Assembly (NCBI RefSeq): GCF_030409415.1 | Contig: NZ_JAUFPW010000015.1 | Location: 91,928 to 155,927 of the forward strand | Source: Pedobacter aquatilis | Lineage (GTDB): Bacteria; Bacteroidota; Bacteroidia; Sphingobacteriales; Sphingobacteriaceae | Direction of reading: 5' to 3' | Length of the DNA: 64,000 bases | Shown here: positions 8,615-18,093 of the stretch, piece by piece | Position numbering within the stretch: the stretch's first letter is position 1 | How the letters are laid out: each line of letters starts with the position of its first letter | The notes under the pieces: generated by a model | Seen by the model: the letters and a program-made list of their open reading frames with translations, nothing else | Database searches by the model: none | Told to the model about the DNA's origin: nothing | Position numbers and translations under genes: made by a program

Positions 8615-9654
8615 TAAATTAAGGCTGATTTATATTGCTTTAAGAAACGAGCGTCATTTTCTGAAAATAACCTTAAATCTTTGATTACATATTTAAGGTT
8701 AGCGATACGCTCTATACCCATACCAAAAGCAAAACCACTATATTTTTTAGAATCGATGCCACAGTTTTCCAAAACATTTGGATCAACCATACCACAACCT
8801 AGAATTTCTACCCAGCCACTGTATTTACATAACTGGCATCCATCTCCTTTACAAATGGTACAAGAAATATCCATTTCGGCAGATGGCTCTGTAAAAGGGA
8901 AATATGATGGGCGGAAACGAACTTTTGTTCCTTCTCCGTAAAGTTCTTGAACGAAATAAAATAAGGTTTGCTTTAAATCTGCAAACGATACATTTTCATC
9001 AACATATAAACCTTCAACTTGATGGAAAAAGCAATGTGCACGAGCCGAAATAGCCTCATTACGGTAAACGCGACCAGGCATAATTGCTCTGAAAGGCGGC
9101 TGACCTTGCTCCATCATACGCACCTGTACGGAAGATGTATGTGTACGTAAAGCAATATCGCCCTTTTCTCCACCTTTTTTAATGAAAAAAGTATCTTGCA
9201 TATCTCTTGCAGGATGTTCCTCAGGAAAATTTAAGGCCGAGAAATTATGCCAGTCATCTTCAATCTCCGGCCCTTCGGCAACGGTAAAACCAAGCTTAGC
9301 AAAGATTTCAACAATTTCTCGTCTAACCAAAGCTAAAGGATGACGCGAACCGATTTCAAAACCTTCACCAGGTAGAGTTAAGTCTTGTTCATTAACCGCA
9401 GCATGAGATTGTGATGCTTCAGTTGATTCTTTTAAACTTTGATATTTTGATTCTGCAAGTTGCTTAAATTCATTTAAAACCTTTCCTAAAGATCTTTTCT
9501 CTTCAGTTGAAACGGTTTTAAATTCTTCAAAAATTTCTTTAATAATACCTTTGCTACCCAAATATTTAATCCGGAATTGCTCTAATTCATCTGCTTTTTC
9601 GGTAACGAAAGCATTAATTTTTTCTGAGTATTGTGTTATTTTATCCTGTAACAT
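8614..9654 (-). CDS. pheS: Phenylalanyl-tRNA synthetase alpha subunit
   Basis: 346 aa, the normal length for PheS. The N-terminal coiled-coil tRNA-binding arm (about residues 1-90) leads into the class II catalytic core: motif 2 region GRVYRNEAISARAHCFFHQVEGLYVD, the FTEPSAEMD stretch, and motif 3 GFAFGMGIERIANLKY. It charges tRNA-Phe together with PheT, which is not in this window. It heads a tightly coupled three-gene operon with a Rieske-like lipoprotein and a TetR regulator, an odd set of partners for a synthetase. Confidence 0.98.
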   Translation of the reverse strand: MLQDKITQYSEKINAFVTEKADELEQFRIKYLGSKGIIKEIFEEFKTVSTEEKRSLGKVLNEFKQLAESKYQSLKESTEASQSHAAVNEQDLTLPGEGFEIGSRHPLALVRREIVEIFAKLGFTVAEGPEIEDDWHNFSALNFPEEHPARDMQDTFFIKKGGEKGDIALRTHTSSVQVRMMEQGQPPFRAIMPGRVYRNEAISARAHCFFHQVEGLYVDENVSFADLKQTLFYFVQELYGEGTKVRFRPSYFPFTEPSAEMDISCTICKGDGCQLCKYSGWVEILGCGMVDPNVLENCGIDSKKYSGFAFGMGIERIANLKYVIKDLRLFSENDARFLKQYKSALI

Positions 9655-9659
9655 GGCTT

Positions 9660-9667
9660 CAAATATA
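9660..9667 (-). promoter_or_regulatory. Candidate -7 box immediately before pheS
   Basis: On the minus strand TATATTTG fits TAnnTTTG, with only five bases between it and the pheS ATG. If used, the transcript would be leaderless or nearly so. No convincing -33 element is present. Confidence 0.35.
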
Positions 9668-9752
9668 AAGTAATTTGTCTAAAATTTTAGTATCGGGCAG
9701 TTCAAAATATGAGTTTGTTATATCATAGCTAAAGAAAATGAACTCAAAACGA

Positions 9753-9777
9753 CAAAAGCCACTTGAAGTGGCTTTTG
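9753..9777 (-). terminator. Hairpin terminator after kbl
   Basis: An 11-bp perfect stem (9753-9763 with 9767-9777) has a three-base loop and is followed on the minus strand by a T-rich tract. It lies 27 bases past the kbl stop and separates kbl from the pheS operon. Confidence 0.8.
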
Positions 9778-9803
9778 ATTTTATTTTTCAGCGTTTATAG
9801 GAG

Positions 9804-10991
9804 TTAAATTACACCCAACTCTTTACCAACTTTTGTAAAAGCAGCAATTGCCTTATCTAAATGATGTTGCTCATGACCGGCAGAAAGCTGAACACGAATA
9901 CGTGCTTTTCCTTGTGGTACAACCGGATAAAAGAATCCGATTACATAAATGCCTTCTTCTAACATTTTTGCAGCAAAATTTTGAGCGACTTTAGCATCGT
10001 AAAGCATTACAGGCACTATTGGATGAAAACCTGGCTTAATATCGAAGCCAGCTTCCGTCATTTTTTCGCGGAAATATTTGGTATTGCTTTCTAATTTATC
10101 TCTTAAAGATGTGGTTTCGCTTAACATATCTAAAACAGCAATAGAAGCGCCAGCAATTGCTGGTGCTAAAGTGTTCGAGAAAAGATAAGGGCGAGAACGC
10201 TGACGAAGCATTTCGATAATTTCCTTTTTACCAGAAGTAAAACCGCCAGATGCGCCACCTAATGCTTTACCTAACGTTCCAGTTATGATATCGATTCTAT
10301 CAATTACATTAAAATGTTCGTGAGTACCTCTCCCGTTCTTACCAATAAAACCAGTGCAATGTGATTCATCAATCATAATTAATGCCTCATATTTATCCGC
10401 CAAATCAGCAATTTTATCAAGCGGTGCTACAGAACCATCCATAGAAAATGCGCCATCCGTTACTATAATTCTATGTCGGCAATCTTTAGCTGCAATTAAT
10501 TGTTTTTCTAAATCCTCCATATCTGCATTTTTATAACGGAAACGCTGTGCTTTACACAAACGCACACCATCAATAATAGAAGCGTGGTTTAATTCATCAG
10601 AAATAATAGCATCTTCGGCATTAAACAAGGGCTCAAAAACACCACCATTTGCATCAAAAGCTGCAGCATATAAAATCGTATCTTCAGTGCCTAAAAATTT
10701 AGAAATTTTAGCTTCAAGTTCTTTATGTACATCTTGTGTGCCGCAAATAAATCGCACTGAAGACATTCCATAACCGTGATTATCTATTGCATTTTTAGCC
10801 GCTTCAATTACTTTTGGGTGAGATGACAGGCCCAAATAATTGTTCGCACAAAAGTTAATCACTTCTGCCCCACCGCTAACTTTAATGTCGGCACCTTGCG
10901 GTGTAACGATAATGCGTTCGCGTTTATATAAGCCAGCGTTTTCTATCTCTTCTAGTTCTTTCTGAAGAACTGGTTGTAATGTTTTATACAT
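9804..10991 (-). CDS. kbl: Glycine C-acetyltransferase (2-amino-3-ketobutyrate CoA ligase)
   Basis: 395 aa PLP enzyme of the alpha-oxoamine synthase family, converting 2-amino-3-oxobutyrate plus CoA to glycine and acetyl-CoA. Visible landmarks are [14 protein letters not shown] near the N-terminus, the [15 protein letters not shown] aspartate/histidine region, and the PLP-lysine segment [10 protein letters not shown]. The ATG at 10991 is chosen over an upstream in-frame TTG at 11018, because that TTG overlaps a TAnnTTTG promoter box and adds residues not typical of Kbl. Its metabolic partner, NAD-dependent threonine dehydrogenase, is encoded at 43550-44494. Confidence 0.96.
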   Translation of the reverse strand: MYKTLQPVLQKELEEIENAGLYKRERIIVTPQGADIKVSGGAEVINFCANNYLGLSSHPKVIEAAKNAIDNHGYGMSSVRFICGTQDVHKELEAKISKFLGTEDTILYAAAFDANGGVFEPLFNAEDAIISDELNHASIIDGVRLCKAQRFRYKNADMEDLEKQLIAAKDCRHRIIVTDGAFSMDGSVAPLDKIADLADKYEALIMIDESHCTGFIGKNGRGTHEHFNVIDRIDIITGTLGKALGGASGGFTSGKKEIIEMLRQRSRPYLFSNTLAPAIAGASIAVLDMLSETTSLRDKLESNTKYFREKMTEAGFDIKPGFHPIVPVMLYDAKVAQNFAAKMLEEGIYVIGFFYPVVPQGKARIRVQLSAGHEQHHLDKAIAAFTKVGKELGVI

Positions 10992-11015
10992 GGTTTTACC
11001 GGTTGATTTTGCCCT

Positions 11016-11023
11016 CAAAGTTA
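11016..11023 (-). promoter_or_regulatory. Bacteroidota -7 box for kbl
   Basis: TAACTTTG on the minus strand is an exact TAnnTTTG match, 24 bases before the ATG at 10991. The same octamer precedes tdh at 44514-44521. Confidence 0.6.
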
Positions 11024-11167
11024 TAAAAAAAACAGCTCTAACAGATAAAATACACTACATAATACTAATATTTCAAAAACAAACGTTTGTTATTTCTGTT
11101 AAAAGACATCGCCTTTAAATCAATTAAAAAAAGGCCGATAAATTATTTTTTAGTCAACTTAACAAAC

Positions 11168-11198
11168 TTTAACACATCACTATGTGTATAGTGTTAAA
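11168..11198. promoter_or_regulatory. Operator-like inverted repeat before the DUF5686 gene
   Basis: tttaacac (11168-11175) and gtgttaaa (11191-11198) form an 8-bp inverted repeat with 15 bases between, inside which cacat/atgtg gives a second short dyad. It sits about 45 bases before the ATG at 11241. No regulator is assigned. Confidence 0.35.
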
Positions 11199-11240
11199 AC
11201 TTATTCGATATTTATAGCTTAACTAGCCTTCGTTTTATTT

Positions 11241-13688
11241 ATGTTCAAACTGTGCGCACTCGCTTCCCTTTTATTTTTCACTCAATCAGTAATTGCACAA
11301 CAATTTGTAATTTCGGGTACAATAAAAGATATTGAGGGCCAACCAATACCTTTTGCTTCAGTTTACATAAAAAACACAACAAAAGGCACATCGGCTAATG
11401 TTGATGGTTTATATGAGTTAAGATTACCAAAGGGACAAAACACCTTAACATTTAGGGCAGTAGGCTACAAACAGCAAGAACAAATCGTAAACGTTAATGG
11501 CTCATCTTCTGTAAACATAACACTAAGTTCAGAAAGCTTTACACTAAACAATGTTACGATTAGAGCAAATGCAGAAGACCCAGCCTACGCTATTATGCGA
11601 AAGGCAATTGCATCAAGAAAGCAACATTTAAGTGAGGTTAATTCCTTTACTTGCGATGTTTACATTAAAGGTGTGCAACGTTTAAATGGTGCACCTAAAA
11701 AGTTCTTCGGTCAGGATATTAGGAAAGTAATGGAGCTTGACACTAACCGAAAAGGTATTATTTATTTATCAGAATCGCAAAGTAAATTTAGTTTCCGCAG
11801 ACCGAATGATGTTCATGAAGAGATGATTTCTTCAAAAGTTGCAGGAAGAAATAATGCCTTTAGTTTTAACAAGGCATCAGATTTAGTTATTAATTTTTAT
11901 GATAATTATTTGCTCGAAAACAAACTAAGTTCTAGAGGATTTATATCGCCTATTGCAGAAAACGCAATGTTTTACTACAAATACAAATATCTTGGTGAAA
12001 CAAAAGAAAACGGAGAAACTATAAATAAAATTGAAGTAATTCCGCGTAGAGCTAACGACCCTGTTTTTAGAGGGATTATATATATCATTGATGAAAGCTG
12101 GCGCATATATAATACTGATTTATACCTAACCAAAAGCGCTGGAATTAATTTTATCGATACGCTAAACATCAACCAGCAATTTACTAAAGTTAAAGATGTT
12201 TACATGCCAACAAGCATTAACTTTCAGTTTAATGGTAATGTTTTAGGATTCAAATTTGCGGGTTATTATGTCGGAATTTACAGTAACTACGAAGTCTCTC
12301 CAATTTTTCCGAAGAACTTCTTTAGTGGCGAAATTTTGAAGGTTACAGAAATGGTTAATAAAAAGGATTCGCTTTATTGGAGTAATAACCGCCCCATTCC
12401 TTTAACACCAGATGAAAAAATAAATTACATCGTAAAAGATAGTATCGCAAAGCGAAAAGAATCCAAAGTTTATCTTGATTCGTTAGAAAAAGATAATAAC
12501 AAATTTGGCTTAGGAAAGCTACTTTTGAATGGTTACAGTATTAACGATCGTTACCACAAAGAGTATTACACATTCGATCCAATTCTTAGATCTATATTTT
12601 ATAATACGGTAGAAGGTTTTGCAATTAAATATGGTGTTACCTTCAGAAAAGTTTTTGAAAACCGAAGAACTTATAGCATTCGTCCGGAATTGAGGTATGG
12701 CTTTGCCAACAAAAAACTAACGGGCAGTTTAACGGGTAGTTATTTCTACGACCCACTTAAGAGAGCAAGTGTTGGCGTATCGTTTGGAAATGGTATTTTC
12801 GATTTAAACAATTTTGGTTCGATGTCTTTACTTGGCAATACCATTAACTCGCTTCTTTATGAGAAGAATTTCCCTAAATTCTACGAAAAAAGTTTCTTTA
12901 ATATAAATTCGACCAGAGAATTAGCAAGTGGTTTACAAGGTTCATTAAGTTTTGATTATGCTAGAAACCATACACTAACCAATAGTTCAAATTTCAAATT
13001 TTTCGATAATAAGGAGTTAGAATTTACATCTAATAATCCTTTTACGCCTGCAACAGAAACGCCATTGTTTCCAACTTATACTTCCGTTAGCGCAACTGGA
13101 AGCTTAACTTATACATTCGGACAACAGTATATAACCAGGCCAGATGGGAAATTTTATACTGAATCTAAATTCCCGAGAATAACTTTCCTTTACAAAAAAG
13201 GATTTAAAGACTTATTAAATAGTGATGTTGATTACGACTTTATAAAAGCAGAAGTTTATCAGGATAGAATTAGTTTAGGCTTATGGGGCTACACTTCATT
13301 TTTGGTTGGCGCAGGTAAATTTGTAAACAACAAACAAATGTACTACCCCGATTATAAGCATTTCTCTGGTAACATTTCAACATTTTTTCCGCCAAATTTG
13401 AGAAAATTCCAATATCTTGATTTTTATCAATTCAGCACAAACAAACAATATTTCGAAGCGCATTTAGAGCATAATTTTGCTGGTTTCTTCATAAACAAAG
13501 TGCCTTTGTTACGCAAGGCGAAACTTGAAGAATTTATTGGTGGAGGTTATCTTTCATCGCCAGAAAAAAGGAATTACAAAGAGTTTTATTTTGGCTTACA
13601 ACGCCTGGTTTTAAGAGCAAGTTATGGCTTTGCTTATGATGGTGGCCGAAAATTAACGCAAGGTTTTAGAATTGCGTATGGGTTTTAA
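11241..13688 (+). CDS. DUF5686 outer-membrane protein with carboxypeptidase-regulatory-like domain
   Basis: 815 aa. A signal peptide (cleavage after about residue 19, SVIAQ) precedes a CarboxypepD_reg-like beta-sandwich (about 23-105: ISGTIKDIEGQPIPFASVYIKNTTKGT). The long remainder matches the DUF5686 family of Bacteroidota, with aromatic-rich alternating strands and a C-terminal strand ending in F, as in outer-membrane beta-barrels. Such proteins are common but their role is not established. It stands alone, divergent from kbl. Confidence 0.85.
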   Translation: MFKLCALASLLFFTQSVIAQQFVISGTIKDIEGQPIPFASVYIKNTTKGTSANVDGLYELRLPKGQNTLTFRAVGYKQQEQIVNVNGSSSVNITLSSESFTLNNVTIRANAEDPAYAIMRKAIASRKQHLSEVNSFTCDVYIKGVQRLNGAPKKFFGQDIRKVMELDTNRKGIIYLSESQSKFSFRRPNDVHEEMISSKVAGRNNAFSFNKASDLVINFYDNYLLENKLSSRGFISPIAENAMFYYKYKYLGETKENGETINKIEVIPRRANDPVFRGIIYIIDESWRIYNTDLYLTKSAGINFIDTLNINQQFTKVKDVYMPTSINFQFNGNVLGFKFAGYYVGIYSNYEVSPIFPKNFFSGEILKVTEMVNKKDSLYWSNNRPIPLTPDEKINYIVKDSIAKRKESKVYLDSLEKDNNKFGLGKLLLNGYSINDRYHKEYYTFDPILRSIFYNTVEGFAIKYGVTFRKVFENRRTYSIRPELRYGFANKKLTGSLTGSYFYDPLKRASVGVSFGNGIFDLNNFGSMSLLGNTINSLLYEKNFPKFYEKSFFNINSTRELASGLQGSLSFDYARNHTLTNSSNFKFFDNKELEFTSNNPFTPATETPLFPTYTSVSATGSLTYTFGQQYITRPDGKFYTESKFPRITFLYKKGFKDLLNSDVDYDFIKAEVYQDRISLGLWGYTSFLVGAGKFVNNKQMYYPDYKHFSGNISTFFPPNLRKFQYLDFYQFSTNKQYFEAHLEHNFAGFFINKVPLLRKAKLEEFIGGGYLSSPEKRNYKEFYFGLQRLVLRASYGFAYDGGRKLTQGFRIAYGF

Positions 13689-13690
13689 AG

Positions 13691-13751
13691 GTTTTAGGTC
13701 ATAAGTTTTACGTATTAAGTGCTAAGCTTTTTAAAACTTATAACCTAAAAC
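13691..13751. repeat. 19-bp near-perfect inverted repeat
   Basis: 13691-13709 and 13733-13751 are inverted copies with one mismatch and a 23-base loop. It starts three bases after the DUF5686 stop and could act as a terminator or a REP-like element. No long T-run follows. Confidence 0.6.
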
Positions 13752-13774
13752 ATAAAACTTACAACTCAATTTCT

Positions 13775-13782
13775 TATCTTTG
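13775..13782 (+). promoter_or_regulatory. Bacteroidota -7 box for trhO
   Basis: TATCTTTG matches TAnnTTTG and lies 40 bases before the trhO ATG at 13823. Confidence 0.6.
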
Positions 13783-13822
13783 CCACGCTTTAAACGCCGT
13801 TTGCAACGGTATCAACAGCGTT

Positions 13823-14764
13823 ATGAAAAAATATCAAACACTACTTTACTATTGCTATAGTTACATAGCAGATGCAGAACAATTTGCTGCAGAACACCTT
13901 AAATTTTGCAAATCTTTAGATTTAGTTGGCCGAATTATCGTTGCTGATGAAGGTTTGAATGGAACAGTTTCCGGAACTCCAGAAGCTTGTGAAACTTACA
14001 TGAAGGCCATTCATGCTGATGACCGTTTCGCAAAAACTGAGTTTAAGATTGATGATGTTGAAGAACTCTCTTTCTTGAAAATGCATTGCCGCTATAAATC
14101 TGAAATTGTTCACTCTGGCTTACGCGATACATCCATCATAAATCCGAATGAAAAAACAGGTAAACATTTAGAACCTGTAGATTTTATGAAAATGAAGGAT
14201 GATGAAGATGTTGTAATTTTAGATGTGCGTTCCAATTACGAGCATAACCTTGGCAAGTTTAAAAATGCTATAACGCTTGATATTGAAAATTTTCGCGATT
14301 TTCCAGAGCAAATAAACCAACTGGCGCAGTATAAGGATAAAAAGATTTTAACTTATTGCACTGGAGGAATCAAATGCGAAAAAGCCTCAGCACTACTTTT
14401 ACATCATGGTTTTGAAGATGTTTACCAATTACACGGTGGAATTATTAAATATGGTAAAGAAGCAGGTGGCAAAGATTTTGAAGGCAAATGCTACGTTTTC
14501 GATAATCGAATAGCTGTCGATGTTAATGATGTTAATCCAACTGTAGTTTCGGTTTGTTACAATTGTGGCAAAACAACGCCAAAAATGATTAACTGTGCAA
14601 ATCCGGAATGCAACGAGCACATTACGCAATGCGATGATTGCGGCAACGAATTACAAGGGTGCTGCTCTACTGCTTGCACAACAAATCCACGTAAGCGCCC
14701 TTATGATGGTACCGGATACTACGTAAAAGTTCCTCAACCTGTTCATAAAAACATGTCAGTTTAA
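13823..14764 (+). CDS. trhO: tRNA uridine(34) hydroxylase, rhodanese family
   Basis: 313 aa. The N-terminal acylphosphatase-like region (VADEGLNGTVSGT) is followed by a rhodanese domain (about residues 125-220) with the active Cys in YCTGGIKCEKAS, then a cysteine-rich tail with four CxxC-like pairs, probably zinc-binding. This order is that of TrhO (YceA), which hydroxylates U34 of tRNA as part of 5-methoxyuridine or 5-carboxymethoxyuridine formation. It is a single-gene unit with its own promoter. Older annotations call it a rhodanese-related sulfurtransferase. Confidence 0.93.
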   Translation: MKKYQTLLYYCYSYIADAEQFAAEHLKFCKSLDLVGRIIVADEGLNGTVSGTPEACETYMKAIHADDRFAKTEFKIDDVEELSFLKMHCRYKSEIVHSGLRDTSIINPNEKTGKHLEPVDFMKMKDDEDVVILDVRSNYEHNLGKFKNAITLDIENFRDFPEQINQLAQYKDKKILTYCTGGIKCEKASALLLHHGFEDVYQLHGGIIKYGKEAGGKDFEGKCYVFDNRIAVDVNDVNPTVVSVCYNCGKTTPKMINCANPECNEHITQCDDCGNELQGCCSTACTTNPRKRPYDGTGYYVKVPQPVHKNMSV

Positions 14765-14895
14765 AATTTATATAATTTACTAAGTAAACATAAGATATTT
14801 GTATAGATAAATGAATCTGATGCACTAATCATTCAGTTTCGATATATATTCTCTTTATTTTGTTACTTTGTGCATCAATGCTTTACTGTTTTTAA

Positions 14896-17775
14896 ATGCA
14901 AAAATTCTTCCGTTGTTTATTATTTGCTCTATTATCTGCCTATACGTTAAATGCAGCTGATATTAAAAGTATTGGCGTACCCTACATTCAAAATTTTTCA
15001 AAAACCACTTACGCCTCAGGCAACCAGAATTGGAGCATATCAAAAGATAAAAATGGTGTAATGTATTTTGGCAACACCGAAGGTTTGCTTACATACGACG
15101 GGAAATATTGGGAGCAGTACAAAATGCCCAATGGTCAGATTGTTAGATCTGTTGCAGCCGATAGCAATGGCAAGATATATACAGGGTGTTTCGGAGATTT
15201 TGGATTTTGGTCTTACAAAAAGAACAAGTTAAATTATACTTCATTAACGCATTTAATACCAAAATCAGAAAAATTAAACGACGAAATCTGGAAAATTCAC
15301 ATTTTTGGCAAAAAAGTAGTTTTTCAATCCTTTAAAGCAATTTATTTATTAGAAAATGGCAAAATAGGTGTATTAAAAAACACGGGTAATTTTCTATTCT
15401 CTTATAGAATTGGCAACCGTTTTTTTGTTGAGGATAAAGGTTTATATGAACTCAAAGGTGGCAAATTAGAGTTTATCCCTGGTAGTGATTTAATTTGTAA
15501 AACAGGTGTACTTTCTATCCTACCATTTAAAGGCAATTCACTTTTAATTGGTACTGGTAAAAATGGTTTATTTATTTACGATGGCAAATCATTCTCAACA
15601 TTTAACACACCTGCAAATTCGTTTTTATCTACATTTCAACTAAATAATGGCGTTAAAATTTTAGGTAAGTATTATGCATATGGCACTATTTTAAATGGAA
15701 TTATTATTATCGACGAAGATGGAAACATCATTCAGAGAATAAATAAATCAAGCGGCTTACAAAACAATACTGTTCTCAGCTTATATATTGATAATGAGCA
15801 AAATCTTTGGGCCGGACTTGACAATGGCATCGACCGAATAGAACTAAATTCTCCACTATATTTCTATTTAGATAAAACAGGCATCTTTGGAACAGTTTAT
15901 TCAAGTGTAATTTTTAACAACAAAATTTATCTTGGCACAAATCAAGGCTTATTTTACAGCGATTGGCGTAATGGAGAACAGTTTTCAAATCTAAATTTTA
16001 AGCTCATCCCAAACTCTCAAGGCCAGGTTTGGGAATTAACCATTATTGATAATCAACTACTATGTGGACACAATAACGGAACATTTAACGTAGTTGGCGA
16101 TAAAATTGAAACCATAACTAATTATAGTGGTGGCTGGACAATTAAAAAGCTTAATAGTAATCAAAATTTATTGATTCAGGGAACTTATACAGGTCTTCTT
16201 TTATTTAATAAGAATGCGGCAGGTAAGTGGCAGTTTTATAAAAAAATAGCAAATTTTAATATTCCCTCGAGATATGTAGAGCAAGATCACAAAGGCGAAA
16301 TATGGGTGAGTCATGCTTACAAAGGCCTTTACAAATTGAAACTTAGCGCTGATTATAGTACTGTAATTTCTAATAAGTATTATGATGAGAAAAGCGGATT
16401 GCCCAGTAATTACAATTTAAACCTTTTCAATCTCGAGAATCAAATTGTTTTCGCAAGTGATGCAGGCTTTTTTACCTACGATAATATCAGCGATAAATTT
16501 TCTAAGTATAATGCATTAAATAAGGCCTTAGGTTCATTTGAATCATCCAATAAAATTATTAGTGCTGGTGCAAAAAAATACTGGTTTATAAATCATGGTA
16601 AAACTGCTTTGGCAAATTTTAGTGAAGCAGGCAAAATCTCAATCGACTCGAACCGATTTAGCGTTTTAGATGGTAGAATGGTTCAGTATTACGAGAACAT
16701 TAGCAGAATTAGCGATTCTATTTACCTAATAAGTGTTGATGATGGCTTTGTATTTTATAATGCAAACCAGAAAATAGATGCTGCTTATAGTAAAATTCTT
16801 CACAAGGTTTTAATCAGAAAAATTGAAGATATTACCGATAAATATGCTGTTATTAGTGAAAATGGTAACGATGGAAATTCAATTGAAATTAAAAATAGCA
16901 GAAATAATGTCCGTATATCGTTCTCACTCCCATACTTTAGGCAATCAAAAATAAAATTTCAATACTACCTGGAAGGATATTCTAATGATTGGTCGGACTG
17001 GAGCACAGCAACGCAAAAAGATTTCACAAACTTAAGCAGTGGTACTTACATTTTTAAAGTCAGGGCTAAAATAGACGACTCTCTGGTTAGCGAAACCACC
17101 ACTTTCGAATTTACTATTCTCCGACCATGGTATTTAAGCAACTTGGCGATTTTATTTTACCTTATAATTGTTGTTTCTGCATTAATAATGGGTAAAAAGA
17201 TTTATGAGACTAAGCTTAAAAAGGATAGTCAAAAAATTAGTGACAAGTTACAAGCTGAGCAAGAGGAAATTTTAAAACTTGAAGCAGAAGCTAACGAAAA
17301 ACAGATCCATAAGCTTCAAACAGAAAAACTCCAGGCCGAGCTTGCTTCCAAAAACCGTGAATTAGCAAATTCTGCGATGACACTTGTTTATAAGAATGAA
17401 TTGCTTCAAAAACTGAGCGATGAACTAGTTAAACTTAAAGACGAAAACGGAAAGAAACTTGGCGAGGACCAGCTCCGCAAAATTCAAAAGGTTATAAATG
17501 ACGGCATGACCGATGAGCGTGACTGGCATTTGTTCGAAAACAGTTTTAACGAAGCGCATGAAAGTTTCTTTAAAAAACTAAAAGCTCAACACCCTGATTT
17601 AGTACCAAATGATTTAAAACTATGTGCTTATTTAAGGATGAATATGAGCAGTAAAGAGATGTCGTCGTTATTAAATATTACCCTTAGAGGAATAGAAATT
17701 AGGAGGTACAGATTGCGTAAAAAACTAAATGTTCCACATGATAAAAACTTAACAGAGTTTTTAATGGAGTTGTAA
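14896..17775 (+). CDS. SusR-like membrane regulator: beta-propeller, three-Y domain, LuxR-type HTH
   Basis: 959 aa. A signal peptide (first 20 residues) precedes two seven-bladed propeller-type sensor regions built of repeats such as NGLFIYDGKSF and NLWAGLDNGIDR (about residues 30-660). Then come a Y_Y_Y domain (about 665-740), one membrane helix (about 750-770), a coiled coil (about 775-850) and a C-terminal HTH (about 890-955, LNITLRGIEIRRYRLRKKL). There is no kinase or receiver domain, so it would carry a periplasmic sugar signal straight to DNA from the membrane. It is immediately upstream of the first susC and is the obvious candidate regulator of the locus. Confidence 0.88.
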   Translation: MQKFFRCLLFALLSAYTLNAADIKSIGVPYIQNFSKTTYASGNQNWSISKDKNGVMYFGNTEGLLTYDGKYWEQYKMPNGQIVRSVAADSNGKIYTGCFGDFGFWSYKKNKLNYTSLTHLIPKSEKLNDEIWKIHIFGKKVVFQSFKAIYLLENGKIGVLKNTGNFLFSYRIGNRFFVEDKGLYELKGGKLEFIPGSDLICKTGVLSILPFKGNSLLIGTGKNGLFIYDGKSFSTFNTPANSFLSTFQLNNGVKILGKYYAYGTILNGIIIIDEDGNIIQRINKSSGLQNNTVLSLYIDNEQNLWAGLDNGIDRIELNSPLYFYLDKTGIFGTVYSSVIFNNKIYLGTNQGLFYSDWRNGEQFSNLNFKLIPNSQGQVWELTIIDNQLLCGHNNGTFNVVGDKIETITNYSGGWTIKKLNSNQNLLIQGTYTGLLLFNKNAAGKWQFYKKIANFNIPSRYVEQDHKGEIWVSHAYKGLYKLKLSADYSTVISNKYYDEKSGLPSNYNLNLFNLENQIVFASDAGFFTYDNISDKFSKYNALNKALGSFESSNKIISAGAKKYWFINHGKTALANFSEAGKISIDSNRFSVLDGRMVQYYENISRISDSIYLISVDDGFVFYNANQKIDAAYSKILHKVLIRKIEDITDKYAVISENGNDGNSIEIKNSRNNVRISFSLPYFRQSKIKFQYYLEGYSNDWSDWSTATQKDFTNLSSGTYIFKVRAKIDDSLVSETTTFEFTILRPWYLSNLAILFYLIIVVSALIMGKKIYETKLKKDSQKISDKLQAEQEEILKLEAEANEKQIHKLQTEKLQAELASKNRELANSAMTLVYKNELLQKLSDELVKLKDENGKKLGEDQLRKIQKVINDGMTDERDWHLFENSFNEAHESFFKKLKAQHPDLVPNDLKLCAYLRMNMSSKEMSSLLNITLRGIEIRRYRLRKKLNVPHDKNLTEFLMEL

Positions 17776-18093
17776 AAATGGATATTCCTAGTATCTCTAA
17801 GCCTCTAAATGCTTCATAAAGAAGCGCATAAAGCACTAAAAAATTACTACATCATTACCTCTCATACATAATAAAATTACTCAACAAAAATCAAAGTGTA
17901 TATTCTACACTAATACTCGGCAAATAATATCTTTAATAATAAAACATCGCTGTTTTACTCATCCAAACTAAGTTTTTTGATTAAAAGGTTCCGTAATCCA
18001 AAACTATTGATGTACTAATGTTGAGGTACTTATGTTTGTGCATATGGGAAAACTAAAGCACATTTGTCCAAATTTTTAACCAAATTATAAAGC
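17776..18093 (+). promoter_or_regulatory. Upstream regulatory region of the first susC operon
   Basis: This 318-bp gap holds no gene. Going downstream it has a 19-bp block (17846-17864), a GTGTA-N5-TACAC dyad (17896-17910), an aaaaca/tgtttt dyad (17941-17956) and a 22-bp block (18007-18028), followed at once by TATGTTTG (18031-18038), a TAnnTTTG -7 box. All four blocks recur with nearly the same spacing before the second susC. The region is therefore a probable activator binding and promoter region. Confidence 0.75.

Noticed and set aside
10992..11018. Upstream TTG start extending Kbl by nine residues
   Set aside because: The TTG lies within the TAnnTTTG promoter box, and the ATG at 10991 gives the normal Kbl length.
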